Made by a program: the position numbers and the translations under genes
Assembly: GCF_900110485.1 (NCBI RefSeq)
Contig: NZ_FODY01000031.1
Span: forward strand, 1-37,618
Source: Propionispora vibrioides
Lineage (GTDB): Bacteria > Bacillota > Negativicutes > Propionisporales > Propionisporaceae
Direction: 5' to 3'
Length of the DNA: 37,618 nucleotides
The notes under the pieces: generated by a model
Seen by the model: only the letters and a program-made list of their open reading frames with translations
Told to the model about the DNA's origin: nothing
Databases searched by the model: none
Part shown: one piece after another, positions 15,641 to 23,213 of the stretch
How the letters are laid out: each line of letters begins with the position of its first letter
Numbering within the stretch: position 1 is the stretch's first letter

Positions 15641-17308
15641 ATGGATATTATACAATTGGCGGTAGTGGGCTCCTCAATTGGGACCATTTCGATTATCTTA
15701 GTATACATATACCTATATATTATATATCGTGAAACTTTTATGGGAATTTGGGCTCTCAGTTGGTTAATTTTACTTTCACGATACATTATTTTCGACACAG
15801 GACTACTGCCTTGGCGTCACTCATTTCTAGGTTTAACAATATATCAGTTACTCATTTTTATCAGTGTATTAATGTTTGTTCGAGGTACTCATATTTTTAT
15901 AAATAAGTTCTTTAATAAATGGTGGATTTACGGAGCAATTATTGTTACTATCACAAGTATTTTTATAAATGCTTCGCATCTTCCTTTAGCATTTAAACTT
16001 CTACTCCCTATTTATGTATGTTGTTTCGTAGGCATTTGGCTAGGTCTTATCTTTATACGCCAAACCAACCTTCCAGGAATTGGTCGTTTAATCACAGGTT
16101 ACGCCTACATATTCTGGAGCTTATTTAATTTAACAGCACCTTTCACAATCGGAGGAGTACAATTTCTCCCAATAGCGTATTCTATAGGTGGTATTTTACG
16201 CCTTACAATTGCAGCGGGAACTTTAATTGTATATTTTGAAAAAACCAGAACAGATTTAGTAAAACAAGAAACAATGTATCGTTTACTAACTGAAAACGCC
16301 ATTGATATAATTTATCATTATCAGATTTTCCCAAAAGCCAAAATTCTATATCTAAGTCCTTCTGTTTTACAATTAACTGGTTATAGTTCAAACGAACATT
16401 ATGCCGACCATACTTTATTTTATCGTCTTATTTATCCTGAAGATCAACCTCTATTTGATACATTTAAAAATAATATTCCTAAGTCTCTTTCAACACCTTT
16501 AGTGTTGCGAATCACACGAAAAGATGACACCATCCTTTGGATAGAACAAAAATGTGTTCCCATTTACGACGAAAATAATAGACTTGTCGCATTGCAGGGA
16601 ATAGTTCGGGACATCACTACCAGAAAAAAATTAGAACAAATGTCATCTTTATTTGATCGGATGAATATGGTTGGCAGCATGGCTGCAACTGTTGCCCATG
16701 AAATCAGAAACCCGTTGACCACTGTCCGTGGTTATTTACAGGTTCTCGGAAGAAAAGAAAAATACCAAAACGATAAAGAAAAATTCACTTTGATGACTGA
16801 AGAAATAGACCGGGCCAATTCCATAATCAAAGAGTACCTTTCTTTGTCACGTGAAAAACTAATCAATCTAAAAATTTGTCCTCTTAACCACATTATCCAG
16901 TCTCTGTTTCCTCTAGTCCAAGCTGATGCCATATCCTCTAAAGTAGATGTTGTATTAGAACTTAGTAACATTTCCGATTTACTGTTGGACGAAAATGAAA
17001 TACGTCAACTATTATTAAACCTCAGCCGTAACGCCATTGAAGCTATGACTAATGGTGGCAAACTCACTATCCGAACTTTCCAGCAAAAGACTGATATTGT
17101 TTTGTCTATCAGTGATCAAGGCACTGGTATCCCGTCTCACATTCTTGATAAATTAGGAACACCGTTTATTACTACTAAGGATACGGGTACCGGTTTAGGA
17201 CTGCCAATTTGCTACCAAATAGCTCACAGACATAATGCCACCATCAAGATTGATACTGGACATACTGGTACTACATTTTTTGTATATTTCAATTCGGAAA
17301 CATCATAA
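15641..17308 (+). CDS. Multi-TM sensor histidine kinase with PAS domain
   Basis: The 555-residue protein has a membrane sensor of about seven TM helices (1-198), then a PAS domain (about 210-328) ending in GIVRDITTRKKLEQ. The HisKA dimerisation domain has phospho-acceptor His353 in VAHEIRNPLTTVRGYL. The HATPase domain shows N-box LLNLSRNAIEAM, G1 SDQGTGIP and G2 GTGLGLP. Architecture resembles the sporulation kinases (KinB-like) of Firmicutes, which phosphorylate Spo0F. No response regulator is adjacent, so it is an orphan kinase here. AGGAGTAGGAG precedes the ATG. The gene is visibly more AT-rich than its neighbours. The next plus-strand gene, the acyltransferase-cNBD fusion, is separated from it by a terminator. 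Confidence 0.92.
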   Translation: MDIIQLAVVGSSIGTISIILVYIYLYIIYRETFMGIWALSWLILLSRYIIFDTGLLPWRHSFLGLTIYQLLIFISVLMFVRGTHIFINKFFNKWWIYGAIIVTITSIFINASHLPLAFKLLLPIYVCCFVGIWLGLIFIRQTNLPGIGRLITGYAYIFWSLFNLTAPFTIGGVQFLPIAYSIGGILRLTIAAGTLIVYFEKTRTDLVKQETMYRLLTENAIDIIYHYQIFPKAKILYLSPSVLQLTGYSSNEHYADHTLFYRLIYPEDQPLFDTFKNNIPKSLSTPLVLRITRKDDTILWIEQKCVPIYDENNRLVALQGIVRDITTRKKLEQMSSLFDRMNMVGSMAATVAHEIRNPLTTVRGYLQVLGRKEKYQNDKEKFTLMTEEIDRANSIIKEYLSLSREKLINLKICPLNHIIQSLFPLVQADAISSKVDVVLELSNISDLLLDENEIRQLLLNLSRNAIEAMTNGGKLTIRTFQQKTDIVLSISDQGTGIPSHILDKLGTPFITTKDTGTGLGLPICYQIAHRHNATIKIDTGHTGTTFFVYFNSETS

Positions 17309-17339
17309 ATTCAATTATTATAAATTTAATTATAAATTA

Positions 17340-17383
17340 ACCCTTTTTCACGGATTCATTTCCTTGAAAAAGGGTCTTTTTAT
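17340..17383 (+). terminator. Intrinsic terminator after the histidine kinase
   Basis: The stem ACCCTTTTTCA / TGAAAAAGGGT is perfect over 11 bp, followed by TCTTTTTATTTTT. Confidence 0.88.
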
Positions 17384-17471
17384 TTTTGTAAGTTTCGTTA
17401 GTTTCTACAATTTATTCCGTATTTTTACATTATTCCAAGGATTTCTTATTTTTCTCTCCGTATCCCCTAAT

Positions 17472-17498
17472 AAGGAGGTGTTATCAATGAAAACATAA
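17472..17498 (+). other. Minimal ORF (Met-Lys-Thr-stop) with strong ribosome site
   Basis: AAGGAGGTG (17472-17480), a near-perfect Shine-Dalgarno, is followed after 6 nt by ATG AAA ACA TAA. It lies 51 bp upstream of the acyltransferase start. It may be a regulatory minimal ORF, an mRNA-stabilising ribosome site, or a leftover of a deleted gene. The ribosome site is stronger than that of the following real gene. Confidence 0.4.
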
Positions 17499-17549
17499 GT
17501 TTACCACGAAACTGACACTAATAACCATTTAGCAGAGGAGAGAGATGTT

Positions 17550-18737
17550 ATGAAAAACGCCAATAACACAAACTTATCAATTAAGTCTATAAGTGAGGAA
17601 ACAACCATCCAAATCTATGAGGCGGTTACGCCAAAAGAAAAAGAAACAATTTATCATTTCCGTTACCAAATTTATATTGAAGAGATGTCCAAAACTATTA
17701 AAGAGGTTGATTACTATAATCAACAGTTGCATGACGATTTAGACGATTGGGCTATTTTGTTATATGCTAAAATAGGATCAGAAATAGTCGGTACTGCACG
17801 AATCAATATCGGATCTTTTGGTGATTTCTCTAAAGAACTGACAAAATCTTTAAACCTACATATTTTTCAAAATTGCATCACCGATTATAGTTATAACATT
17901 GCTTTTCTTACTAAATTGATGGTCGCCGCCAATCATCGAAGTTCACCTGTATTATATTTACTCATAGGTAAATGCTATGAAATTTGCTGCACCAATCGGG
18001 TCGAATTTGGATTTGGTATTTGCAATTTCCATCTACCTCGCTTGTATGAACATATGGGCTTTCATCGATATACCAAAAACTTCACTCTTCCAGGGTATGG
18101 TTTGCAAATTCCTCTAGTCATGCTTGCAAATGATATTCAACATTTTCGCACAGTTCGCTCTCCACTCTTTCGTCTCGCACGTAAAAGAGAAATAGTAAAC
18201 ACACAAGCTGTTGACTGGTTCCATGAAAATATCATTAAACATTCCACCATCATTAATAGTCAATTAATTACTCAAGACGAATTCTGGTCTATCCTATCCG
18301 CACACTTATCGGGTTCACCTGCGGGAACCATCGCTATTCTAAAAGGCCTTTCAGAAGAAGAGGCAAAAACTTTCCTCCATTCCTGCAGCAGCTATATTCA
18401 CTGCGAAACCGGTGAGTTAATTACACCGCAAGGCGATGTCAGCTACTCCCACAATCTACTGCTATCCGGCAAGTTAAAATCCTTAACCTTTCAGCGCCCT
18501 GCTAAGGAGTATGCCCGACCAGGTCAGCATTTTGGTGCCAATGGCTTAACAGAACATAATAAGCATACTGAAGACATTATCGTCACCAGTCCGGCCGAGA
18601 TTCTGGTATTGTCCGGTATGGCCTTCCAGCGCTTCTTTCACTCATACCCGGAAATAGCCCATAAAATTGTCTACAATACCACTAGACTAGCCCGTGAAAG
18701 GCTTCACAGCCTCCGTTCTAAAAGCAGTCACCTATAG
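17550..18737 (+). CDS. FeeM/LuxI-like acyltransferase fused to a cyclic-nucleotide-binding-like domain
   Basis: The 395-residue protein has two parts. Residues 20-200 look like an N-acyl amino acid or autoinducer synthase of the GNAT fold: HFRYQIYIEEM (36-46), IVGTARI, KLMVAANHRSSPVLYLLIGKC (acyl-carrier site region) and LPRLYEHMGFHRY. Residues 270-385 look like a Crp-type cyclic-nucleotide-binding beta roll: GELITPQGD, LLLSGKLKSL, RPGQHFGANGL, ITSPAEILVLSG-like and a final helix. No HTH follows, so it is an enzyme possibly gated by a small ligand. GAGGAGAG precedes the ATG. The first two thirds are AT-rich, whereas from about 18290 base composition matches the chromosome. The substrate is unknown, and homology is judged by eye. 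Confidence 0.68.
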   Translation: MKNANNTNLSIKSISEETTIQIYEAVTPKEKETIYHFRYQIYIEEMSKTIKEVDYYNQQLHDDLDDWAILLYAKIGSEIVGTARINIGSFGDFSKELTKSLNLHIFQNCITDYSYNIAFLTKLMVAANHRSSPVLYLLIGKCYEICCTNRVEFGFGICNFHLPRLYEHMGFHRYTKNFTLPGYGLQIPLVMLANDIQHFRTVRSPLFRLARKREIVNTQAVDWFHENIIKHSTIINSQLITQDEFWSILSAHLSGSPAGTIAILKGLSEEEAKTFLHSCSSYIHCETGELITPQGDVSYSHNLLLSGKLKSLTFQRPAKEYARPGQHFGANGLTEHNKHTEDIIVTSPAEILVLSGMAFQRFFHSYPEIAHKIVYNTTRLARERLHSLRSKSSHL

Positions 18738-18744
18738 AAGATAG

Positions 18745-18783
18745 TAAAAAACCACCTGTCCGGTTCATTCCGGCAGGTGGTTT
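18745..18783. terminator. Bidirectional intrinsic terminator
   Basis: The stem AAACCACCTG(T)CCGG / CCGGCAGGTGGTTT separates the convergent acyltransferase and LivJ-type genes. On the minus strand six T follow, a strong terminator; on the plus strand TTTCCTGTT follows, which is weaker. Confidence 0.88.
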
Positions 18784-18799
18784 CCTGTTCACAATCTTA

Positions 18800-19966
18800 T
18801 TAAGGCTTAACAGTAGCCCGATAGGTTTGCTTGCCGTCTTTCATTTCAATAATAACAGCACTTTTCACTGCATCATGAGTCGCATTGAAGGTTGTTGACC
18901 CCGTTATTGCCGGGTAGTCCTTGGTAGCCGCCAGGGCTTCACGGATTTTGGCAGGTTCTTCGCTATTTGCGCGGCTGATGGCATCAATTAGAACATTGGC
19001 TGCGTCATAGCCAAGAACTGCCATGGCATCAGGAGCCTGCCCGTATTCTTTTTTATAGGCTTCAACAAAAGCTTGCGAAACCGGACTGGTGTCTTCCACC
19101 GAATAATGGTTGGTAAAATAGGTGTTATTGAGCGCCGGCGCTGTTGCCACTTCCACCAGCTTAGGAGAATCCCAGCCGTCGCCGCCGACAATCGGTATAT
19201 TCATGCCAAGCTCACGAGCCTGTTTGACGATCTTGCCCACTTCTTCATAATAACCGGGAACATAAATGATTTCGGGATTCAATGCTTTTATTTTAGTCAG
19301 AATGGTCTTAAAATCCTGGTCTTTCTGTAAATAGGCTTCTTCGGCCAAGATACTGCCGCCACCCTTGGTAAAGGCATCTTTAAAGAAAGCAGACAGGCCC
19401 TTGCTGTAGTCACTGCTGCTGTCAACCAGAATGGCCGCTTTTTGCAACTTTAAGGTATTCAGCACAAAGTTGGCGCCAACTGTCCCCTGGAACGGGTCAA
19501 TGAAGCAAACACGGAAGGTATAGTCTTTCACTTTACCGGACTCGGCGTCCACCGTTACTTTCGGGTTGGTCGCCCCAACAGCCAGAAAAGGTACCTGGCT
19601 GGATTCTGCCACACTGGAGGCGGCAATAGCGTTCGAGCTGGAAAACACGCCGGTTACCGCTACCACTTTATCCTGGGTCGTCAGTTTGGTCATGGCGTTA
19701 GCCGACTCGGAAGGTTCGCTTTTATTATCGGCAACCACTGCCTGAATCTGCTTTCCTAACACGCCGCCTTTGGCATTCGCTTCTTTTATAGCCATCTTAG
19801 CCCCATTGGCCGCGGAAGTTCCCATCGTAGCATTGCCGCCGGTCAACTCGTCCAATACCCCAATTTTAATCTCATTCGATGACGAACTGCCGCATCCGGT
19901 CAGTGCACCGGCCAACAACAAGACCGCCGCTGCTGCCGCGAACAATTTACATCCTTTTTTTCGCAT
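18800..19966 (-). CDS. ABC transporter substrate-binding lipoprotein, LivJ (amino acid) type
   Basis: The 388-residue protein has a lipoprotein signal with lipobox LTGC (Cys25) and a type I periplasmic-binding fold typical of LivJ/BraC: IKIGVLDELTGGNATMGTSAANGAKMAIKEAN near the start, VTGVFSSSNAIAASSVAE, and a long C-terminal lobe. It would capture a hydrophobic or small amino acid for an ABC importer. No livHMGF permease or ATPase genes are adjacent, so it must work with components encoded elsewhere. GAGGGG precedes the ATG. The gene lies directly downstream of a glycine riboswitch and terminator, implying that glycine controls its expression and that the ligand or pathway relates to glycine. 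Confidence 0.92.
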   Translation of the reverse strand: MRKKGCKLFAAAAAVLLLAGALTGCGSSSSNEIKIGVLDELTGGNATMGTSAANGAKMAIKEANAKGGVLGKQIQAVVADNKSEPSESANAMTKLTTQDKVVAVTGVFSSSNAIAASSVAESSQVPFLAVGATNPKVTVDAESGKVKDYTFRVCFIDPFQGTVGANFVLNTLKLQKAAILVDSSSDYSKGLSAFFKDAFTKGGGSILAEEAYLQKDQDFKTILTKIKALNPEIIYVPGYYEEVGKIVKQARELGMNIPIVGGDGWDSPKLVEVATAPALNNTYFTNHYSVEDTSPVSQAFVEAYKKEYGQAPDAMAVLGYDAANVLIDAISRANSEEPAKIREALAATKDYPAITGSTTFNATHDAVKSAVIIEMKDGKQTYRATVKP

Positions 19967-20047
19967 CAGTTATTCCCCTCTCTTTTTATCGGAATATTTA
20001 ATACCCTTCTGCTTACCAATGATTTGCCCGATCATAATGAGCCGGAG

Positions 20048-20082
20048 AAAAACGAAAAGAGCCAAATCACAAGATTTGACTC
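20048..20082 (-). terminator. Expression-platform terminator of the glycine riboswitch
   Basis: On the minus strand the stem GAGTCAAATC-TTGT-GATTTGGCTC (one wobble) is followed by TTTTCGTTTTT. It lies about 50 nt downstream of the aptamer and 80 nt before the LivJ-type start codon, so glycine binding probably switches read-through here. Confidence 0.85.
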
Positions 20083-20134
20083 CGAAGAACGACAAATAGG
20101 TACATCACCGGATAACGGCCGACGAACCAGTACG

Positions 20135-20268
20135 CTCTGTCCTTTTGCCTGAGAGTTTCATTGATTCTCTTACGAATCAACTTGCCCCTTCGGCGCCCTG
20201 CTCACAGGGGCTCTCCAGAGTTCCATCCACCTGCGATACTTGCCCCGCCATTTCCGGCAAGGTCTCGC
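20135..20268 (-). ncRNA. Glycine riboswitch (gcvT motif), apparently one complete aptamer
   Basis: The minus strand shows the conserved aptamer core: GGAGAGCCCC, then GCCGAAGGGGCAA, then ACTCTCAGGCAAAAGGACAG, closed by a CTCTG/CAGAG P1 stem (20216-20220 with 20135-20139). Upstream, 20233-20268 forms a stable hairpin (GCGA..CCTTGCC / GGGGCAAG..TCGC). This is not a second full aptamer but could be the ghost partner of singlet glycine riboswitches. It is followed by an intrinsic terminator and the LivJ-type gene. Confidence 0.92.
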
Positions 20269-20313
20269 AAACTTCATACGGACACAAGTATTAAATTTCC
20301 AGTACACTAATAT

Positions 20314-20342
20314 ATAATAATACCTATAAAGAACCTTGTCAA
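20314..20342 (-). promoter_or_regulatory. Sigma-A promoter of the riboswitch/LivJ transcript
   Basis: On the minus strand a perfect TTGACA (20337-20342), a 17-bp spacer and TATTAT (20314-20319) are seen. Transcription would begin near 20307, about 40 nt ahead of the riboswitch hairpins. Confidence 0.82.
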
Positions 20343-20374
20343 TGGAAATGTCAATATGAAACTTACAAAAATAC

Positions 20375-21559
20375 TTATGACTCCGTTTCCAAATATAACG
20401 TATTCGACAAAAATAACCCACATAAAATGATAACGACACCGCAAAGCAATGGTAAATCAATCTGAATATCAAATAGAATACCCGCCAGTATAGGCCCTGT
20501 AATCAACCCCAGGCTGGTATACGCATCGTTCAGACCAAAAACAAGTCCCTGCTGCTGCCCCGCCAGCTTGGACAGACGGGAATGAATAGCCGGTCGCAAG
20601 GTGGCAATCGAGGAAAAAAAGAAAAGATTGACCACAAACATCTGCCAGAAGCAGCCCGAAAAAACCATCAACAGCAAAAACAAACTGGCAGACAGCAAAC
20701 ATCGCCGGATAAGTGAGATTTCACCAAAACGTTGCAGCAGTTTGTCAATAATCGCATATTGCACCACCACACCGGCCAAGGCTCCACCGGTAATCAAAAG
20801 GGAAATATCCTTTGGCGTAAACCCATATTTAACATTGACGTACAAGCCGAAAATAGCCTCAACAATCGCCAAACCAAAAGTTAATACATAAACAAAAAAC
20901 AGCAGTGAAAAATATGGTGCTTTAAAGGAGTTAAGCATCAGAGTCACCATGCCGGCAGCCGTCTTAGTTTCCCGCACCTCTGCTGCCTTGGTTCTTTTGT
21001 GCTCCGGCTCCCGCAGCAAGACCAAAGAAGCCACCATAGCCAGAATTGCGGCACCACCGGCCGCATAAAAAGGAATACGCAAGCCATAGTCTGCCAACAG
21101 TCCGCCAATCCCCGGTCCAATAACAATGCCTAGCAGCATTGCCGCGCTCAACTTCCCCATCCCGCCGGGACGTTCCGCTTCGGAGGTAATATCGGCCACA
21201 TAAGCTGTCACTGCCGGATTGACCAGAGAGATGCCGATTCCATTGATCAATCGCGAAACAAACAACCACGTCACCGTATGAGCGATACAAAAAATTCCCT
21301 GAGCAATGGCAAAGACAGTAAGGCCCAGGACAATTGCCGCCTTTCTCCCATACCGGTCAGAGAACTGCCCGGCTGCCGGCGAAAACAAAAACTGAGTAAT
21401 TCCCATGGCGGATACCAAGCCGCCAAGAGCCAACCCGCTGGCCCCCAGTGACTGCATATAGGCGGGCAGTACAGGAATTATCAAGCCAAAGCCTAACTGC
21501 GAAATGAACATATTCAGCATTAAAATTCCCATAGCAGCAACGTTGTTCTTTCGTTTCAT
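20375..21559 (-). CDS. MFS drug/metabolite exporter
   Basis: This 12-TM major facilitator of the drug:H+ antiporter-1 type has the TM2-3 loop motif GQFSDRYGRKAAIVLG, FVSRLINGIGISLVNPAVTAYVAD in TM4 and the motif-C-like LGIVIGPGIGGLLADYG in TM5. Sequence resembles TetA/YttB-like exporters; the substrate cannot be deduced. The frame is open to a TTG at 21595. ATG 21559 is preferred because homologues start with a short MKRKN-like leader; ATG 21586 is possible and neither has an ideal ribosome site. It is divergent from the iron-regulated exb operon, so siderophore export is possible but unproven. Confidence 0.88.
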   Translation of the reverse strand: MKRKNNVAAMGILMLNMFISQLGFGLIIPVLPAYMQSLGASGLALGGLVSAMGITQFLFSPAAGQFSDRYGRKAAIVLGLTVFAIAQGIFCIAHTVTWLFVSRLINGIGISLVNPAVTAYVADITSEAERPGGMGKLSAAMLLGIVIGPGIGGLLADYGLRIPFYAAGGAAILAMVASLVLLREPEHKRTKAAEVRETKTAAGMVTLMLNSFKAPYFSLLFFVYVLTFGLAIVEAIFGLYVNVKYGFTPKDISLLITGGALAGVVVQYAIIDKLLQRFGEISLIRRCLLSASLFLLLMVFSGCFWQMFVVNLFFFSSIATLRPAIHSRLSKLAGQQQGLVFGLNDAYTSLGLITGPILAGILFDIQIDLPLLCGVVIILCGLFLSNTLYLETES

Positions 21560-21735
21560 CCTCCAGCTTGACCTCTCCACTCTCATTTTTCGCAAAACAA
21601 CATAATGATAACAGGAATTAATTCCACTGTACAGGTAAAATTTACAACCATCACTGCCCTAATCTGTGAACAAATGGGCATAACAGAACAAGCAATAAGC
21701 TGCCAGGCCATGCAAGAAAATGTTCCAAAACGCTA

Positions 21736-21764
21736 TTGACGAAACTAATCTTACCGTCTATAAT
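21736..21764 (+). promoter_or_regulatory. Sigma-A promoter of the exbB-exbD-tonB operon
   Basis: TTGACG (21736-21741), a 17-bp spacer and a perfect TATAAT (21759-21764). It starts transcription near 21771 and gives a leader of about 390 nt before exbB. Confidence 0.85.
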
Positions 21765-21782
21765 TACAATTGTTTCACAAGT

Positions 21783-21801
21783 GATAATGATAATCAATAA
21801 C
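21783..21801 (+). promoter_or_regulatory. Fur box
   Basis: GATAATGATAATCAATAAC matches 17 of 19 bases of the classical Fur consensus GATAATGATAATCATTATC. It lies immediately after the predicted start point, so Fe-Fur would block transcription of the exb/ABC genes. It may also affect the divergent MFS gene. Confidence 0.82.
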
Positions 21802-22164
21802 ATCCTTTTTGCTTGGTTATTACTTTTGTTGGAGACCGCACTTTTATCTGTTAGACTTACATAATTATTCAGGGGCTTTTTTACACTTTGACCGACTCGA
21901 GTCAGTCGATAAAAGAAAATATTCGAACAGCTGTATTCCTGTAACAAGGCAGCTTGCGAAGCTTCGATTATCTTTTCATGAGCTTTCAACCACTCCCGCT
22001 ATAAGTGGAACATACCGAAAACGGCTCCGGTTTTGCCTTTAACACCAAAGCAACAGGCACTTCCACTGCCGTAGCTAATCAACATAGCGCAATCTTTTAG
22101 GAGATGGATTCTGAATCCATCTCCTTGGCCACTTCTCATTACACAATACAGGAGGTCTATATCC
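21802..22164 (+). other. Long 5' leader of exbB, function unknown, with a perfect hairpin
   Basis: About 360 nt of transcribed but non-coding sequence. A perfect 12-bp hairpin, AGGAGATGGATT-CTG-AATCCATCTCCT, lies at 22099-22125, 25 nt before the exbB ribosome site. There is no T-tract, so it is not an intrinsic terminator. No cobalamin or other recognised riboswitch core was found. It may be a post-transcriptional control region. Confidence 0.5.
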
Positions 22165-22812
22165 ATGGAATTTTTATCCCAATGCTTCATGTTATTTCAT
22201 AAAGGCGGTCCGGTCATGTACCTGATGCTGCTTTGTTCCTTCCTTGTCGTCACTATCACTGTTGAACGGTTTATCTATTACCGGAATGCAGCAACCGACA
22301 CATCCGCCTTTATCCGCAAGTTGCAGCCGCTCATCGAAAGACAGCGAATCGGCGAAGCCATTCAGCTTTGCGAGCAACTGCCGAAAGCCGTCTCGCAGGT
22401 TGCCCTGCAAGGTCTGCTGGCTTATCAACGGGGTAGTCAGATCGAAAACGCTCTCGAAAGTGCAGCTACGCTGACAACTGCCAAATTGCGGCAATACCTC
22501 AATTATCTAAGCGCCATTGTTACCCTTTCCCCTCTATTGGGTCTGTTGGGTACTGTCGTCGGCATGATCACAACCTTCAGCGTCCTCAACATGAAGGCCG
22601 GTCAGCCTATGGCCATCACCGGCGGGGTTGGCGAAGCGCTGATTGCCACAGCCACCGGCCTGACTGTAGCTGTATTGTCGTTTGTTGTCCATGTCTATTT
22701 TTCGCATCGCGTAGACTCGCTTATTACCGATATGGAATCGGTCTGCGCCACGGTCATTAGTTTTTTACCGGCCAAAAAGGCGGTCCGGAGGGACAGTCAT
22801 GAAATTGCATAA
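22165..22812 (+). CDS. exbB: ExbB/TolQ/MotA family proton channel
   Basis: The 215-residue protein has three TM helices: one near 15-35 and a pair near 115-140 and 160-180. It carries the family signature PLLGLLGTVVGMITTFSVL and the TGLTVAVLSFVVHVYF helix. With ExbD it forms the inner-membrane proton-driven motor that energises TonB. CAGGAGG precedes the ATG, and exbD overlaps the gene by 14 bp. The presence of this system implies an outer membrane. Confidence 0.93.
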   Translation: MEFLSQCFMLFHKGGPVMYLMLLCSFLVVTITVERFIYYRNAATDTSAFIRKLQPLIERQRIGEAIQLCEQLPKAVSQVALQGLLAYQRGSQIENALESAATLTTAKLRQYLNYLSAIVTLSPLLGLLGTVVGMITTFSVLNMKAGQPMAITGGVGEALIATATGLTVAVLSFVVHVYFSHRVDSLITDMESVCATVISFLPAKKAVRRDSHEIA

Positions 22813-23209
22813 TCTCCGGGCGAATAATCAGCCGGAATTCATGATTATTCCGATGATTGATATCATCTTTTTCTTACTGGTGTTTTTCATGATGAGCACC
22901 CTCTATATGGTAGATCAGCACACACTTCCGGTCAATTTGCCGAAAACAGCCGCCGCGCAGCACGATATCGCCGCCAATATTGCCATCACTGTTCTGGAAA
23001 ACGGCACCGTACTGTATGATCAGGAAGAACTACCGCTGCCATTACTCGCCAAGCGGGTTCGCGCCGAACTAGGCGGCCAGCCGGAGGCGTCATTTGTTCT
23101 GCGGGCCGATAAAGGAACCGATTATGAAAAGGTCATTACAGTTCTTGACGAAATCAAACTGGCCGGCGCCCGAAAAATCTCCCTGGCCGGCGAACCCAAA
23201 GCGAGGTAG
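22799..23209 (+). CDS. exbD: ExbD/TolR family biopolymer transport protein
   Basis: The 136-residue protein has one N-terminal TM helix (about 18-38) with the motor's key aspartate in MIDIIFFLLVFFMMST, and a periplasmic domain with the RADKGTDYEKVITVLDEIKLAGARKISL ending typical of ExbD. It partners ExbB. The ATG lies inside the end of exbB (14-bp overlap), and GGAGGGACAGTC serves as the ribosome site. Confidence 0.93.
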   Translation: MKLHNLRANNQPEFMIIPMIDIIFFLLVFFMMSTLYMVDQHTLPVNLPKTAAAQHDIAANIAITVLENGTVLYDQEELPLPLLAKRVRAELGGQPEASFVLRADKGTDYEKVITVLDEIKLAGARKISLAGEPKAR

Positions 23210-23213
23210 GAGC

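Noticed and set aside
22099..22125. Perfect hairpin as an intrinsic terminator
   Set aside because: Neither strand has a T-tract after the stem, and the exbB ribosome site follows closely.
21802..22164. Cobalamin riboswitch in the exbB leader
   Set aside because: No B12-box or GCCACTG core with the expected neighbouring helices was seen on the plus strand.
23094..23213. Upstream extension of TonB to 274 residues
   Set aside because: It overlaps exbD in another frame; ATG 23214 has a good ribosome site and begins the membrane anchor.
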